From NCBI GenBank assembly GCA_964480945.1, contig CAYZRX010000038.1, positions 1 through 33,578 on the forward strand: a DNA stretch of 33,578 bases, in the 5' to 3' direction. The DNA comes from VGWB01 sp964480945. Its GTDB lineage: Bacteria; Bacteroidota; Ignavibacteria; UBA10030. A program made the translations under genes and the position numbers. Under the pieces are notes generated by a model. The model searched no databases. It was not told the DNA's origin and saw only the letters and a program-made list of their open reading frames with translations. Each line of letters begins with the position of its first letter. Position 1 is the first letter of the stretch. Below are positions 6,649-14,337 of the stretch, in pieces.

Positions 6649-8940
6649 ATGCGAAATCTCAGATTCCTATGGATAATTCTACCCTTCGCAGCCTTTGGTC
6701 TGGATGCGCAGGAGCAGCAACAGTACGGCTCAATCCGCGGTCGGGTGTTCAGCAATGCTACTCAGGAGCCGCTGCCGTCAGCAAACGTCGTCGTTGTCGG
6801 AACGTCCCTTGGAGCGGCAGCAGACCTGGAGGGCCGGTTCGTGATTTCCCGTGTGCCGGTCGGGACGTACAACGTGCGCGCGAGCGTCATCGGGTTCTCG
6901 CCGCTCGTACTGACGGATGTCGTCGTCTCGACGGTTAAACCTGCCGAGCTGGAATTCCCGCTCGTGGAAACGCAGCTCGAGCTCCAACAGGTGGAGGTCT
7001 CGGCGGAGTATTTCCGACGACTGCCGGAGAAGCCCCTCAGCACACAGTTCCAATCGAACGAAGAAATCCGCCGGCTTCCCGGCGGTCTCGAGGACGTCGT
7101 CCGCGCTATCTCGATCTTGCCGGGAGTGGCCCAGGTTCAGGCCGGCCGGAACGATCTCATCGTTCGCGGCGGCGCTCCGTCGGAGAATCTCTTCGTCGTC
7201 GACAACATTGAGGTGCCGAACATCAATCATTTCGGCACACAGGGAGCCACCGGTGGGCCGCTGAGCTTCATCAATCTGGATTTCGTCCAAGGGACATCGT
7301 TCTCCGCGGGCGGCTTTGGCGCGCGATATGGGGACAAGCTCTCGTCCGTTCTTTCCATCGATCTGCGCGACGGGCGGCAGGACAGGCTGGGCGGCAAGGC
7401 AACGATCTCTGCCTCCCAATTTGGTTTGAATCTTGAAGGGCCACTTTCACAGCAGGAGGGCATCGGTTCCTTCGTTCTTTCCGCACGGCGCAGCTATTTG
7501 GATTTCATCTTCAAAGCCGCCGGCTTCGGATTCGTTCCGGAATATTGGGACTTCCTCGGCAAGGCATCGTACCGCCTCAGCAACGCCGATCAGCTGAGCG
7601 TCCTCGGCATCGCCGCCCTCGACAACGTGAAGCTCTTCAACGACACGCCGGACAAGCGTCTCAGCAATTCGCGCGTCCTGGGGAGCGATCAGAACCAGTA
7701 TATCGCCGGATTGACCTGGCGTCATTTGTTCACCGCCGGATACGGGACTTTGAGCATCGCGCGAACCTACGCCGAGTTCAACTACCGGCAGTATGATTCG
7801 CTCGTTGCACCGATCTTCAGCAACAACTCCAGCGAGGACGAGTGGTCTGTTCGCGGCGACATCGTCTGGGAGGTTGCGAGGAGCTCGGAGATCGCGTTCG
7901 GCGCTCAAGGGAAGTTCCTGCGCTTTCAGAGCGACATCTTCCTGCGGCCGTTCCAATCGGCGTTCGGCCAGTTGCTCTCGTTCGATGGATCGTACGACAC
8001 GACTGCCTTGAAGGCAGCTACGTACGCGCAGCTTTCGCAGCAGATCGGTCCGCTGCGGGTTGTGCTCGGTGGTCGCGTTGATTTCTTCGGCCTGATCGAG
8101 GACCGGCTTGCCTTCTCCCCCCGGCTCTCGGCAACATACCCCATTTCACCCGTCACCAGGATCAGCGTGAGCCTCGGCCGGTACTATCAGGCCCCGTCAA
8201 CAATTTGGCTCGCGGCAAATCCGGAGAACAGAAAGCTGTCACCCATTGCCGTGAATCAGTACGTGATCGGGGTCGACCACATCGTCCGGCCGGACACGAA
8301 AGTGAGCCTCGAAGCGTACGTCAAGCAGTACTTCGATTACCCGGCGAGCCTGACCCGCCCCTACCTCGTTCTCGCGAACACGGGTGCTGGGTTCGGTGGG
8401 AGTGAGGAAGGATTTGCGTCGTTCGGGCTGGATCCTCTCGTCAGCGCCGGGCAGGGTGAGGCGCACGGCGTCGAACTCTTCATTCAAAAGAAACTGTCCG
8501 AGGTCCCGTGCTACGGCACCGCCGGCATCAGCTACAGTGTTTCGCGTTTCAAGCCGCTCGATGGCGTCTATCGCCCAAGCAGCTTCGACCAGCGCTGGAT
8601 CATCAATGCCGGCGGGGGATACATTGTCGACGAAAGGTGGGAGTTCAGTGCGAAGTTCCGTTACGTGACGGGCCGCCCGTACACTCCCTTTAACCCGGAC
8701 GGGACACAGGAGGCTGAGCTCTACAACAGCAGCCGCATCGCTCCGAATCATAGCCTCGACCTTAGGATTGATCGGCGCTGGATGTTCGAGCGGTGGAGTC
8801 TCATTACTTATGTCGACGTTCAAAACGTTTACAATCGCAAGCCGATCGATGTGCCGCGCTTCAATCCGAGGACAGGGGAATTAGAACGGGTGGGCAGCAT
8901 CGGCATCCTTCCGTCGATCGGGGTGAGTGCCGAGTTCTGA
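6649..8940 (+). CDS. TonB-dependent receptor with carboxypeptidase-regulatory-like N-domain
   Basis: A 763-residue outer-membrane receptor. In order: signal peptide (residues 1-20, hydrophobic WIILPFAAFGL, then DAQ); a carboxypeptidase-D-regulatory-like beta sandwich (about 26-95, with IRGRVFS, PLPSANVVV and LEGRFVISRVPVGTYNVR); a plug domain (about 130-240, with ILPGVAQVQAG and IVRGGAPSENLFVVDNI); and a beta barrel to the C-terminus, ending in an aromatic residue (SAEF). Such receptors import large or scarce ligands using TonB/ExbBD energy. No lipoprotein partner follows, unlike the second receptor at 29182; the next gene is an ArfB-like protein. The substrate cannot be predicted. The 200-bp upstream region shows no promoter I would defend. 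Confidence 0.92.
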   Translation: MRNLRFLWIILPFAAFGLDAQEQQQYGSIRGRVFSNATQEPLPSANVVVVGTSLGAAADLEGRFVISRVPVGTYNVRASVIGFSPLVLTDVVVSTVKPAELEFPLVETQLELQQVEVSAEYFRRLPEKPLSTQFQSNEEIRRLPGGLEDVVRAISILPGVAQVQAGRNDLIVRGGAPSENLFVVDNIEVPNINHFGTQGATGGPLSFINLDFVQGTSFSAGGFGARYGDKLSSVLSIDLRDGRQDRLGGKATISASQFGLNLEGPLSQQEGIGSFVLSARRSYLDFIFKAAGFGFVPEYWDFLGKASYRLSNADQLSVLGIAALDNVKLFNDTPDKRLSNSRVLGSDQNQYIAGLTWRHLFTAGYGTLSIARTYAEFNYRQYDSLVAPIFSNNSSEDEWSVRGDIVWEVARSSEIAFGAQGKFLRFQSDIFLRPFQSAFGQLLSFDGSYDTTALKAATYAQLSQQIGPLRVVLGGRVDFFGLIEDRLAFSPRLSATYPISPVTRISVSLGRYYQAPSTIWLAANPENRKLSPIAVNQYVIGVDHIVRPDTKVSLEAYVKQYFDYPASLTRPYLVLANTGAGFGGSEEGFASFGLDPLVSAGQGEAHGVELFIQKKLSEVPCYGTAGISYSVSRFKPLDGVYRPSSFDQRWIINAGGGYIVDERWEFSAKFRYVTGRPYTPFNPDGTQEAELYNSSRIAPNHSLDLRIDRRWMFERWSLITYVDVQNVYNRKPIDVPRFNPRTGELERVGSIGILPSIGVSAEF

Positions 8941-9067
8941 GGCATGCCGCGAAGAGGCTGACCAATTCACCCCCTTTCTTGCTTCTCATTCGTCAACGTG
9001 TATATTGCTCTCTGACTTCGGTTTGTCCCGGAGCCGTTCCTCCTCCCCTCACTCCAAGGAACCGCTG

Positions 9068-9499
9068 GTGGAGAGCACGCTTCATGTTACGAGCAGCCTG
9101 AGCATTCATACCTCGGAACTCCGGTTTCGCACCTCGCGTAGCGGCGGCCCCGGAGGTCAGAATGTCAACAAACTGGAGACGAAAGTCGAGCTCCTGTTCG
9201 ACATTGCCCACTCACCGAGTCTCACGGACCGTCAGAAGGAGATGCTCCTATCGAACCTGAAATCGAGGCTTGATGCTGAAGGGGTCTTGAGGATCGTCTC
9301 TCAGGAATCGCGCAGCCAGTGGAAGAACAAAGAAGTGGCAATCGAAAAGCTCGCGGAGCTCCTTCGGCGTGCCCTCAAGCCGAGGAAGAAGAGGATCAAG
9401 ACAACGCCGACGCACTCCTCGAAGGAGGCGCGAGTTCGACAGAAGAAACGGATCGCTGAAAAGAAGGCCATGAGGAAGGTGCATCGGTATGATGAATAG
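9068..9499 (+). CDS. arfB: ArfB-like peptidyl-tRNA hydrolase (class I release-factor domain)
   Basis: A 143-residue GGQ protein of the ArfB/YaeJ type, which rescues stalled ribosomes by hydrolysing peptidyl-tRNA. The GGQ motif is at 29-31 within SGGPGGQNVNK, preceded by the usual strand SLSIHTSELRF, and the C-terminus is a long basic tail (KPRKKR, RQKKRIAEKKAMRK) that in ArfB enters the mRNA channel. The longer frame could begin at GTG 8927, but that would overlap the preceding receptor gene and add 47 residues without family resemblance. GTG 9068 has AAGGA at 9056-9060 and gives the normal N-terminus, so I chose it. The gene overlaps the next by 11 bp. A GTG start with a normal ribosome binding site may keep expression low. 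Confidence 0.88.
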   Translation: MESTLHVTSSLSIHTSELRFRTSRSGGPGGQNVNKLETKVELLFDIAHSPSLTDRQKEMLLSNLKSRLDAEGVLRIVSQESRSQWKNKEVAIEKLAELLRRALKPRKKRIKTTPTHSSKEARVRQKKRIAEKKAMRKVHRYDE

Positions 9500-9980
9500 C
9501 GAAATCGGAACGAAGTATGTCGAGTACTGTCGCCGGCGGCTCCTGATGGAGTACTGGCCGAGAATCAAGCGGTGCGTCCAGGAACTGTCCGAGGAGGATG
9601 TCTGGTGGCGAGCGCACGAAACGAATAACAGCGTGGGGAATCTCCTGTTCCACCTTTCCGGCAACGTGCGGCAGTGGATCGTCTGCGGCATCGGCGGCAA
9701 GTCCGATGAGCGCAACCGCCAGCAGGAGTTCGCAGAGCGGGAGGGCATTCCAAAGGCCGACCTGCTCCAGAGGCTCGAGAGGACGCTTCGGGAGGCAGAC
9801 GAGGCGTTGGCGGGCTTTGATGTCGGGAGATTGCTCGAGGTGAGGCATATCCAGAAGTACGATGTCACCTGCCTCGATGCAATCTCGCACGTGGTCGAAC
9901 ACTTCGGTCAGCACCTCGGCCAGATCATTTATATCACGAAGCTGAGAACGGGTCGCGATCTCAAGTTCTACGATCTCTGA
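9489..9980 (+). CDS. DinB-like / DUF1572 protein
   Basis: A 163-residue four-helix protein resembling DinB/YfiT-type domains, specifically the DUF1572-like branch. The metal-binding histidine pattern is visible: one His in GNLLFHLSGNVRQW (about 56) and two near the C-terminus in HVVEHFGQHLGQI. Members of this fold include thiol-dependent transferases (bacillithiol or mycothiol S-transferases), but the function of this branch is unknown. The start ATG lies inside the preceding ArfB-like gene, with the two reading frames overlapping by 11 bp, so translation is probably coupled. The downstream spacer holds no convincing terminator. Confidence 0.8.
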   Translation: MMNSEIGTKYVEYCRRRLLMEYWPRIKRCVQELSEEDVWWRAHETNNSVGNLLFHLSGNVRQWIVCGIGGKSDERNRQQEFAEREGIPKADLLQRLERTLREADEALAGFDVGRLLEVRHIQKYDVTCLDAISHVVEHFGQHLGQIIYITKLRTGRDLKFYDL

Positions 9981-10145
9981 CGACCGGCATTCTGAAATCC
10001 GGACCGAACGCGGATGGTGAGCAGGTCGGGATTTTGGAAGTCTTTCCTAAAAATGGTTTTCCTTGCCTGAAACTTCTCGCTTCTGATCATCGTAGGTCAC
10101 ATAGGGTACTCCCGACAGTATAGAATAGATAAGGAGGTATGGCCT

Positions 10146-10952
10146 ATGAAGCGATTCCCTGCAGTTCTGTTAGTTTTACTCCTGAACGTCTTCCTCGTGG
10201 CGTTGCTCAGCGCGCAGGAGACGAAAGAAGTCCGAAAGTCCGGTCCGCTCAGCGCTGATGGGCGCGTCTACGTCGATACCTACAAAGGTGAAATCAAAGT
10301 GACGGGGTGGGACAAACCTGAGTTTGAGATCGTCGCGAGGGTGGAAGCCGACGACGAGCGAGGAAGGTATGCGGAAGAGAAGGTCCAGGACACCGAGATC
10401 AGGATCGACGCGTCTGCATCCTCCGTCCGGATCAAGACAGACTATGCGAGGGTCGAGCGCCGTCATCACAGTTTCTGGGACCTCTTCGACGGCAATTCCG
10501 GAAATCTTCCGCTGGTCTACTACACGATCAAAATGCCCCGCACCGCCCAGCTTGTGATCAAGGATTATAAATCGGAGACGACTGTCTCGGATCTTCGCTC
10601 CGATGTCGAGATCGAGACGTACAAAGGAGAGGTTCAGGTGAATAACCTCGATGGGGGCCTGGCGCTTGAGACGTACAAGGGCGAAGTCAGGGCTGACTTC
10701 GCCAAGCTGACGCGAAGAAGCCGCTTCGAGACGTACAAAGGCGAGATTCACATCAAGGTGCCGAAGGGACAAGGGATGGATGTTGATGCGGATATCGGCA
10801 GGAGGGCGCGGTTCGATTCGGACTTCGACATCCGGGATCGATACAGAAGCCGGTACCGTGAGGATTACGACTTTCGCACATCCGTCAATGGCGGCGGTCC
10901 GGTGCTCCGGTTGAAGACGGAGAAGGGCACGATTCAGTTGCTTGAGCGCTAA
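10146..10952 (+). CDS. Secreted DUF4097/toastrack-like beta-repeat protein
   Basis: A 268-residue protein with a signal peptide (1-23, MKRFPAVLLVLLLNVFLVAL then LSAQ). The rest looks like a repetitive beta structure of the DUF4097 (toastrack/adhesin-like) kind. A motif of the form [DE]TYKGE[IV] recurs at 44-50, 157-163, 175-181 and 195-201, with a degenerate copy KDYKSET at 139-145. Spacing of about 18-20 residues in the second half suggests one solenoid rung per copy. An RRHH-rich loop near 104-110 and an arginine-aspartate-rich patch at about 218-235 interrupt the pattern. A very strong AAGGAGGT precedes ATG 10146. A PspC gene follows 25 bp downstream; toastrack and PspC domains are often linked in envelope-stress (Psp/Lia-like) systems, which suggests a cell-envelope stress role. 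That role is inference. Confidence 0.75.
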   Translation: MKRFPAVLLVLLLNVFLVALLSAQETKEVRKSGPLSADGRVYVDTYKGEIKVTGWDKPEFEIVARVEADDERGRYAEEKVQDTEIRIDASASSVRIKTDYARVERRHHSFWDLFDGNSGNLPLVYYTIKMPRTAQLVIKDYKSETTVSDLRSDVEIETYKGEVQVNNLDGGLALETYKGEVRADFAKLTRRSRFETYKGEIHIKVPKGQGMDVDADIGRRARFDSDFDIRDRYRSRYREDYDFRTSVNGGGPVLRLKTEKGTIQLLER

Positions 10953-10977
10953 CGAACGAGAACAAAACAGAGGACCT

Positions 10978-11181
10978 ATGAAACGGCTCTATCGATCTGT
11001 TGCTGACCGTAAGCTTGCGGGCGTTTGCGGCGGCCTCGGGGAATATCTGGAAGTTGATCCGACCGTGGTCCGACTCATTGCGGTCATCGCGTGTCTGGCA
11101 ACGGGGATCATCCCGTTCCTTGTCGGTTATATCATCGCCTGGCTGATCATTCCTGAAGCCCCTCCGAAGACGCCCTCGTGA
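10978..11181 (+). CDS. PspC-domain membrane protein
   Basis: A 67-residue PspC-domain protein. It has the family pattern: KRLYRSVADRKLAGVCGGLGEY, then LEVDPTVVRL, then one transmembrane helix (about 35-60) ending WLIIPEA. PspC proteins sense or respond to membrane stress in phage-shock-type systems; stand-alone short versions like this are common in Bacteroidota. ATG 10978 is chosen because AGAGGA lies just upstream and the conserved domain begins there; a frame open from 10942 would overlap the preceding gene and add unrelated residues. The gene is close behind the toastrack-like gene, so they are likely co-transcribed. Confidence 0.92.
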   Translation: MKRLYRSVADRKLAGVCGGLGEYLEVDPTVVRLIAVIACLATGIIPFLVGYIIAWLIIPEAPPKTPS

Positions 11182-11294
11182 ATCTTCGAAGGACGCCCAG
11201 GCCTGCTCAAAGGAAACTTTTGACGTGCGGTCCGATGTTGTAGAGACGAGCTCGATTGTTTGTCTCTCCCACTGCCAAATTGGAGGTTCCCCTG

Positions 11295-11873
11295 ATGATC
11301 AGCCTGGGCGTCCTTTCTTTCTTCCTGTTCCTTCCTCCCGTCCATCAACTCTTTACGCAGCCGCCTGCCGCACCGGCGATGGGCTCGAAGAGCATTTACA
11401 GCTTCACGATGAAAACCATCGACGGGAAGGAGAAGTCGCTTTCGGACTACAAGGGACAGGTTCTTCTCGTCGTAAACGTCGCTTCCCTGTGCGGATTCAC
11501 GCCTCAGTACGAGGACCTCGAAGCGACATACCTCAAATACAAGGACAAGGGATTCCAGATCCTTGCGTTTCCCGCCAACAATTTCGGTCAGCAGGAACCC
11601 GGCACCGACAAAGAGATCAAGCAATTCTGCCAGACCAAATACAGCGTCACCTTCGACCTCTTCTCAAAGATCAGCGTCAAGGGTGACGACCAGCATCCGC
11701 TCTATCAATACCTCACGAAAGACTCGCCGTTCCCGGGTGACGTGAAGTGGAACTTCCAGAAGTACCTGGTCGATCGGAAGGGGAATGTCGTGGCGATGTA
11801 CCCCTCGCGCATCAAGCCGACGGACAAGGAAGTCGTTGAGAAGATCGAAGCTCTCCTGAACGAGAGGCCCTGA
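11295..11873 (+). CDS. Exported glutathione-peroxidase-like thiol peroxidase
   Basis: A 192-residue GPx-family peroxidase that reduces hydrogen peroxide or lipid hydroperoxides. The peroxidatic residue is Cys66 (codon TGC, not selenocysteine) in NVASLCGFTPQY. The catalytic partners are Q100 (NNFGQQEPG), W152 and N153 (VKWNFQKYLVD). Cys112 in QFCQTKY sits where the resolving cysteine lies in thioredoxin-dependent family members such as yeast Gpx3, so thioredoxin rather than glutathione is the likely reductant. The N-terminus MISLGVLSFFLFLPPVHQLF is hydrophobic like a signal peptide or anchor, so the enzyme is probably periplasmic. ATG 11295 has GGAGG 8 nt upstream and gives this N-terminus; an in-frame upstream start at 11256 lacks these features. 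It follows the envelope-stress pair, though 113 bp separate them. Confidence 0.93.
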   Translation: MISLGVLSFFLFLPPVHQLFTQPPAAPAMGSKSIYSFTMKTIDGKEKSLSDYKGQVLLVVNVASLCGFTPQYEDLEATYLKYKDKGFQILAFPANNFGQQEPGTDKEIKQFCQTKYSVTFDLFSKISVKGDDQHPLYQYLTKDSPFPGDVKWNFQKYLVDRKGNVVAMYPSRIKPTDKEVVEKIEALLNERP

Positions 11874-11932
11874 CCTTTCAGCAAGCAGACGACAAATCGG
11901 ACACCGATCCCGCTCTGTCCTAGTTTGCCCGG

Positions 11933-11958
11933 GCTGTCACGGTCCATACCGTGACAGC
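11933..11958 (+). terminator. Perfect 11-bp palindrome after the peroxidase gene
   Basis: GCTGTCACGGT (11933-11943) and ACCGTGACAGC (11948-11958) pair perfectly around a 4-nt CCAT loop, 59 nt after the stop codon. The following sequence (TCCTGAAATTTCG) is only mildly T-rich, so it may be a terminator, a protein-binding dyad or an interspersed palindromic repeat. Confidence 0.5.
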
Positions 11959-11977
11959 TCCTGAAATTTCGTTGTTA

Positions 11978-12134
11978 CGGTCACGAAGTGGTTCCCCGTA
12001 GAAAGATACGGGGCAGGCGTGACCGCCCAATGATTTTCAAACCGGGGCACTACCACCGATCTCGCTCGACGGATCAGCGTTGGGGTAGGTGCGATCCGTC
12101 CGTCTGCAAGTCAATTCCGAACCGCTGGATTGAC
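11978..12134 (+). other. Hairpin-rich non-coding stretch
   Basis: The spacer 11874-12256 has no convincing gene but dense dyads. CGGTCACG (11978-11985) pairs with CGTGACCG (12018-12025) around an inner CCCCGTA/TACGGGG hairpin (11994-12000/12007-12013, loop GAAAGA). GACGGATC (12068-12075) pairs with GATCCGTC (12093-12100). GTCAATTC (12110-12117) pairs with GGATTGAC (12127-12134) with one G-U. With the palindrome at 11933 the hexamer GTCACG/CGTGAC occurs four times. This could be a structured RNA, a riboswitch-like leader for the methyltransferase gene, or a dispersed repeat; I do not recognise a known family. Confidence 0.4.
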
Positions 12135-12256
12135 GTCGACCGCTCGGGCCTCGGCGCTTTCCTGCAGCGTAGCATTGTTGCGATCCCTCCTCGCCGTTGA
12201 AATTCAATCAATGTCTCACTAGGTTTGAATCGAGAATAATCGACTATGGTAAAGTG

Positions 12257-13003
12257 ATGTCGGCCCTGCGCACTGCATATATTCGATTCAAGTCCTGCTT
12301 GCCGGAGCCGCTGCGCGACGCTCTCAGTGCGGTGAACCAACGGCTCTTTGCGCGGCGCACCCTGCAGAGACGATACGGGAGCTGGTTCGATGTCGATTGG
12401 CGGAAGAAGTTCCGGGCGCTCACAAACGAAGAGTGGAAACGGGCGTATAATGAAGCGTGGAAACACCGGGGCAATGATTGCGTCGAGGAGACGGACGCCA
12501 GCCTGATCATCGCTGCACTCGGTGAACGCGGGTCGGTCCTCGAAGTCGGGGCGGGCGCCGGGACGCTCGCGCTACGCCTCGCAAGGGAAGGATTTCAGGT
12601 GACCGGACTTGACGTGAGTGCTGAGGCGCTGGGGCAAGCGAGTGCCCGAGCACGGAAGGAAGGGATGGTGATCGAATGGAAGGAGGGGTTTGCGGAAGAA
12701 CTTCCGTTTCCCGACAAATCGTTCGACTATGTCACCTGCTGTCACACCCTCGAGCACGTGAAGGATCTTGAGAAAGCGACAGCCGAGTTGAAACGAGTGG
12801 CGCGCAAGAAAGTGATCATTCTGACGCCGAAGCAGAAATTCCGCCTCTATGCCGAGAACTATCACACGCAGTTCTTCGAACGCGCGGAACAGCTCAGCGC
12901 AGCCTTCGGCTTGCAGCGCTTTGACTGCACGGAGATCGATTGTCTCGGTCATCATAACGAATTCCAGGGCAAAGCCTTCCTCTATGTCGGATTTCTCTCC
13001 TGA
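12257..13003 (+). CDS. Class I SAM-dependent methyltransferase
   Basis: A 248-residue methyltransferase of the Methyltransf_11/UbiE-like kind. Motif I, VLEVGAGAGTLALRLA, lies at about 95-110; the acidic post-I strand is VTGLDVSAEAL; the substrate-side motif is LPFPDKSFDYVTCCHTLEHV. The roughly 90-residue N-terminal extension (basic and aromatic, with RRYGSWFDVDWRKKFRALT) is unusual for the minimal fold and may hold the substrate. The target is unknown. ATG 12257 (or GTG 12254) is preferred to an in-frame TTG at 12197, which would start in the structured spacer. It ends 12 bp before the UroD-family gene, so the two are probably co-transcribed. Confidence 0.85.
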   Translation: MSALRTAYIRFKSCLPEPLRDALSAVNQRLFARRTLQRRYGSWFDVDWRKKFRALTNEEWKRAYNEAWKHRGNDCVEETDASLIIAALGERGSVLEVGAGAGTLALRLAREGFQVTGLDVSAEALGQASARARKEGMVIEWKEGFAEELPFPDKSFDYVTCCHTLEHVKDLEKATAELKRVARKKVIILTPKQKFRLYAENYHTQFFERAEQLSAAFGLQRFDCTEIDCLGHHNEFQGKAFLYVGFLS

Positions 13004-13015
13004 CAGAAGCGCCGA

Positions 13016-14116
13016 ATGAAGAGTCTTCTCCCGCTCAAGCATCCGAAGCCGGACGCGAAGGAATTCATCGACATCCTCATGGGGCGGAAGCGGCAGGTGC
13101 GCACGCCGTTGGTGGAATATATCGTGGATGACGTTGTGATGAGGCCGATCGTCGAAGGTCTTCTCGGCAGGCGATGGGTCGGCTACGGTCCCGATCGCGA
13201 TGCGCAGGCCGCTTACCTCGACAACTTCATCGAGTTCTGGTATCGGATGGGATATGATTGTGTCCGCTTCGAGCAAAGCCTCCCCTTCCTCGAGCCGAAG
13301 CTCGTCATCCAGAACGCTGCCCCCGGCTCGCCGAAAGCTCGTGAGTGGGCCGACGAGCATAAGGGAATCATCCGGAGTTGGGAGGATTTCAAGCGGTTCC
13401 GGTGGCCGAAGGTCGAAGAGTTCGACTTCTTTCCCTTTGAGTATCTCAGCCGGCACCTGCCCGACGGGATGGGCTTGATCTGCTCGCATGGAGGAGGGGT
13501 TTTCGAACACATCACATGGATGATGTCGATCGAGGGATTCTGCGCGACGCTTGTCGGAGATCCTCCTCTCGTCACGGCGGTCGCGGACCGGCTCGGCGGA
13601 TTGATGGCAGAATTCTACAAGCACCTGCTCAACCTCGATCGTCTTGTCGCCCTCTTTCCCGGTGACGACATGGGCTACAACGTCGGAACGATCGTCTCGC
13701 CCGCCGACCTGCGGAAATACTTCCTTCCCTGGCATACACGCTTCGCCGCGATGGCTCACGCGAACGGGCTTCCGTACTTCCTTCATTCCTGCGGCAATGT
13801 AGAGAAGATCATGGAAGACCTCATCACGGAGGTGAAGATCGACGGGAAGCATTCCTTCGAAAACAACATCGTGCCGGTGGGGGAATTTCAGAGCCGGTAT
13901 GGGGACAGCATTGCCGTTCTGGGCGGTCTGGACCTCAATGTTCTTGGGGCATCGTCAGTGGATGAGGTTCGGATTGAGACTCGCAAGCTCATCGAAACAT
14001 GCGGCTCGCGCGGACGCTACGCGGTCGGTTCGGGCAACTCCATCCCCAGCTACATTCCGGTCCAAAACTATCTCGCCATGGTGGATGAGGCTCTCGCAGC
14101 CTCGGCCAGAGTTTAA
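13016..14116 (+). CDS. Uroporphyrinogen-decarboxylase-family (UroD/MtaA-like) protein
   Basis: A 366-residue TIM-barrel protein of the UroD superfamily. It is not the heme-pathway enzyme: it lacks the canonical HemE N-terminal motif and has the HSCGN motif (H257, C259) typical of zinc- and corrinoid-dependent methyltransferase relatives (MtaA/CmuA-like). Other family-type segments are GDDMGYNVGTIVSPADLRKYFLPWH (about 216-240, described here by position with key D217-D218) and the late GRYAVGSGNSIPSYIP. No corrinoid protein or activase gene is visible nearby, so the methyl acceptor and donor are unknown. A SAM methyltransferase precedes it by 12 bp. The start ATG 13016 is the first in the frame after the upstream stop; the ribosome binding site is weak. 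Confidence 0.85.
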   Translation: MKSLLPLKHPKPDAKEFIDILMGRKRQVRTPLVEYIVDDVVMRPIVEGLLGRRWVGYGPDRDAQAAYLDNFIEFWYRMGYDCVRFEQSLPFLEPKLVIQNAAPGSPKAREWADEHKGIIRSWEDFKRFRWPKVEEFDFFPFEYLSRHLPDGMGLICSHGGGVFEHITWMMSIEGFCATLVGDPPLVTAVADRLGGLMAEFYKHLLNLDRLVALFPGDDMGYNVGTIVSPADLRKYFLPWHTRFAAMAHANGLPYFLHSCGNVEKIMEDLITEVKIDGKHSFENNIVPVGEFQSRYGDSIAVLGGLDLNVLGASSVDEVRIETRKLIETCGSRGRYAVGSGNSIPSYIPVQNYLAMVDEALAASARV

Positions 14117-14264
14117 CCCAGTCGACTTGACATCCGGTTTGCCACAGCATCTCATTCCGCGGAAATGGCCCTGTTTCTTTGAAAAACCAGCAAAAAGAGG
14201 GCCCTTGAAGATTTGGGGCTCTGTCCCACCGATCGCGCACGTGTACTTCTCAGTTCTGTCAAAA

Positions 14265-14293
14265 TTGACTTTGCAGGTGCATTAGGGTATTTT
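14265..14293 (+). promoter_or_regulatory. Sigma-70-like promoter for the SpoIIE-type phosphatase gene
   Basis: TTGACT at 14265-14270, a 17-nt spacer, and TATTTT at 14288-14293. The predicted start is near 14300, giving a leader of about 38 nt that includes a GGAGG site before ATG 14338. This spacer (14117-14337) shows no other feature. Confidence 0.55.
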
Positions 14294-14337
14294 GGTGCGC
14301 GTGCAGCCAGTAACCTTACGCATCGGAGGTTGTACAG

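Noticed and set aside
8927..9067. Longer N-terminus for the ArfB-like protein
   Set aside because: It overlaps the receptor gene, is serine-rich without family resemblance, and GTG 9068 has a proper AAGGA site.
10096..10124. Possible promoter GTCACA-17-TATAGA before the toastrack-like gene
   Set aside because: Both boxes match only four of six bases and the start would fall on the ribosome binding site.
11242..11267. AGAGAC/GTCTCT hairpin between PspC and the peroxidase gene
   Set aside because: Only 6 bp with a 14-nt loop and no T tract; too weak to call a terminator.
11988..12200. A 70-residue basic reading frame across the hairpin-rich spacer
   Set aside because: It starts at GTG inside a stem, has no ribosome binding site, and the region is explained better by dyads; no family resemblance.
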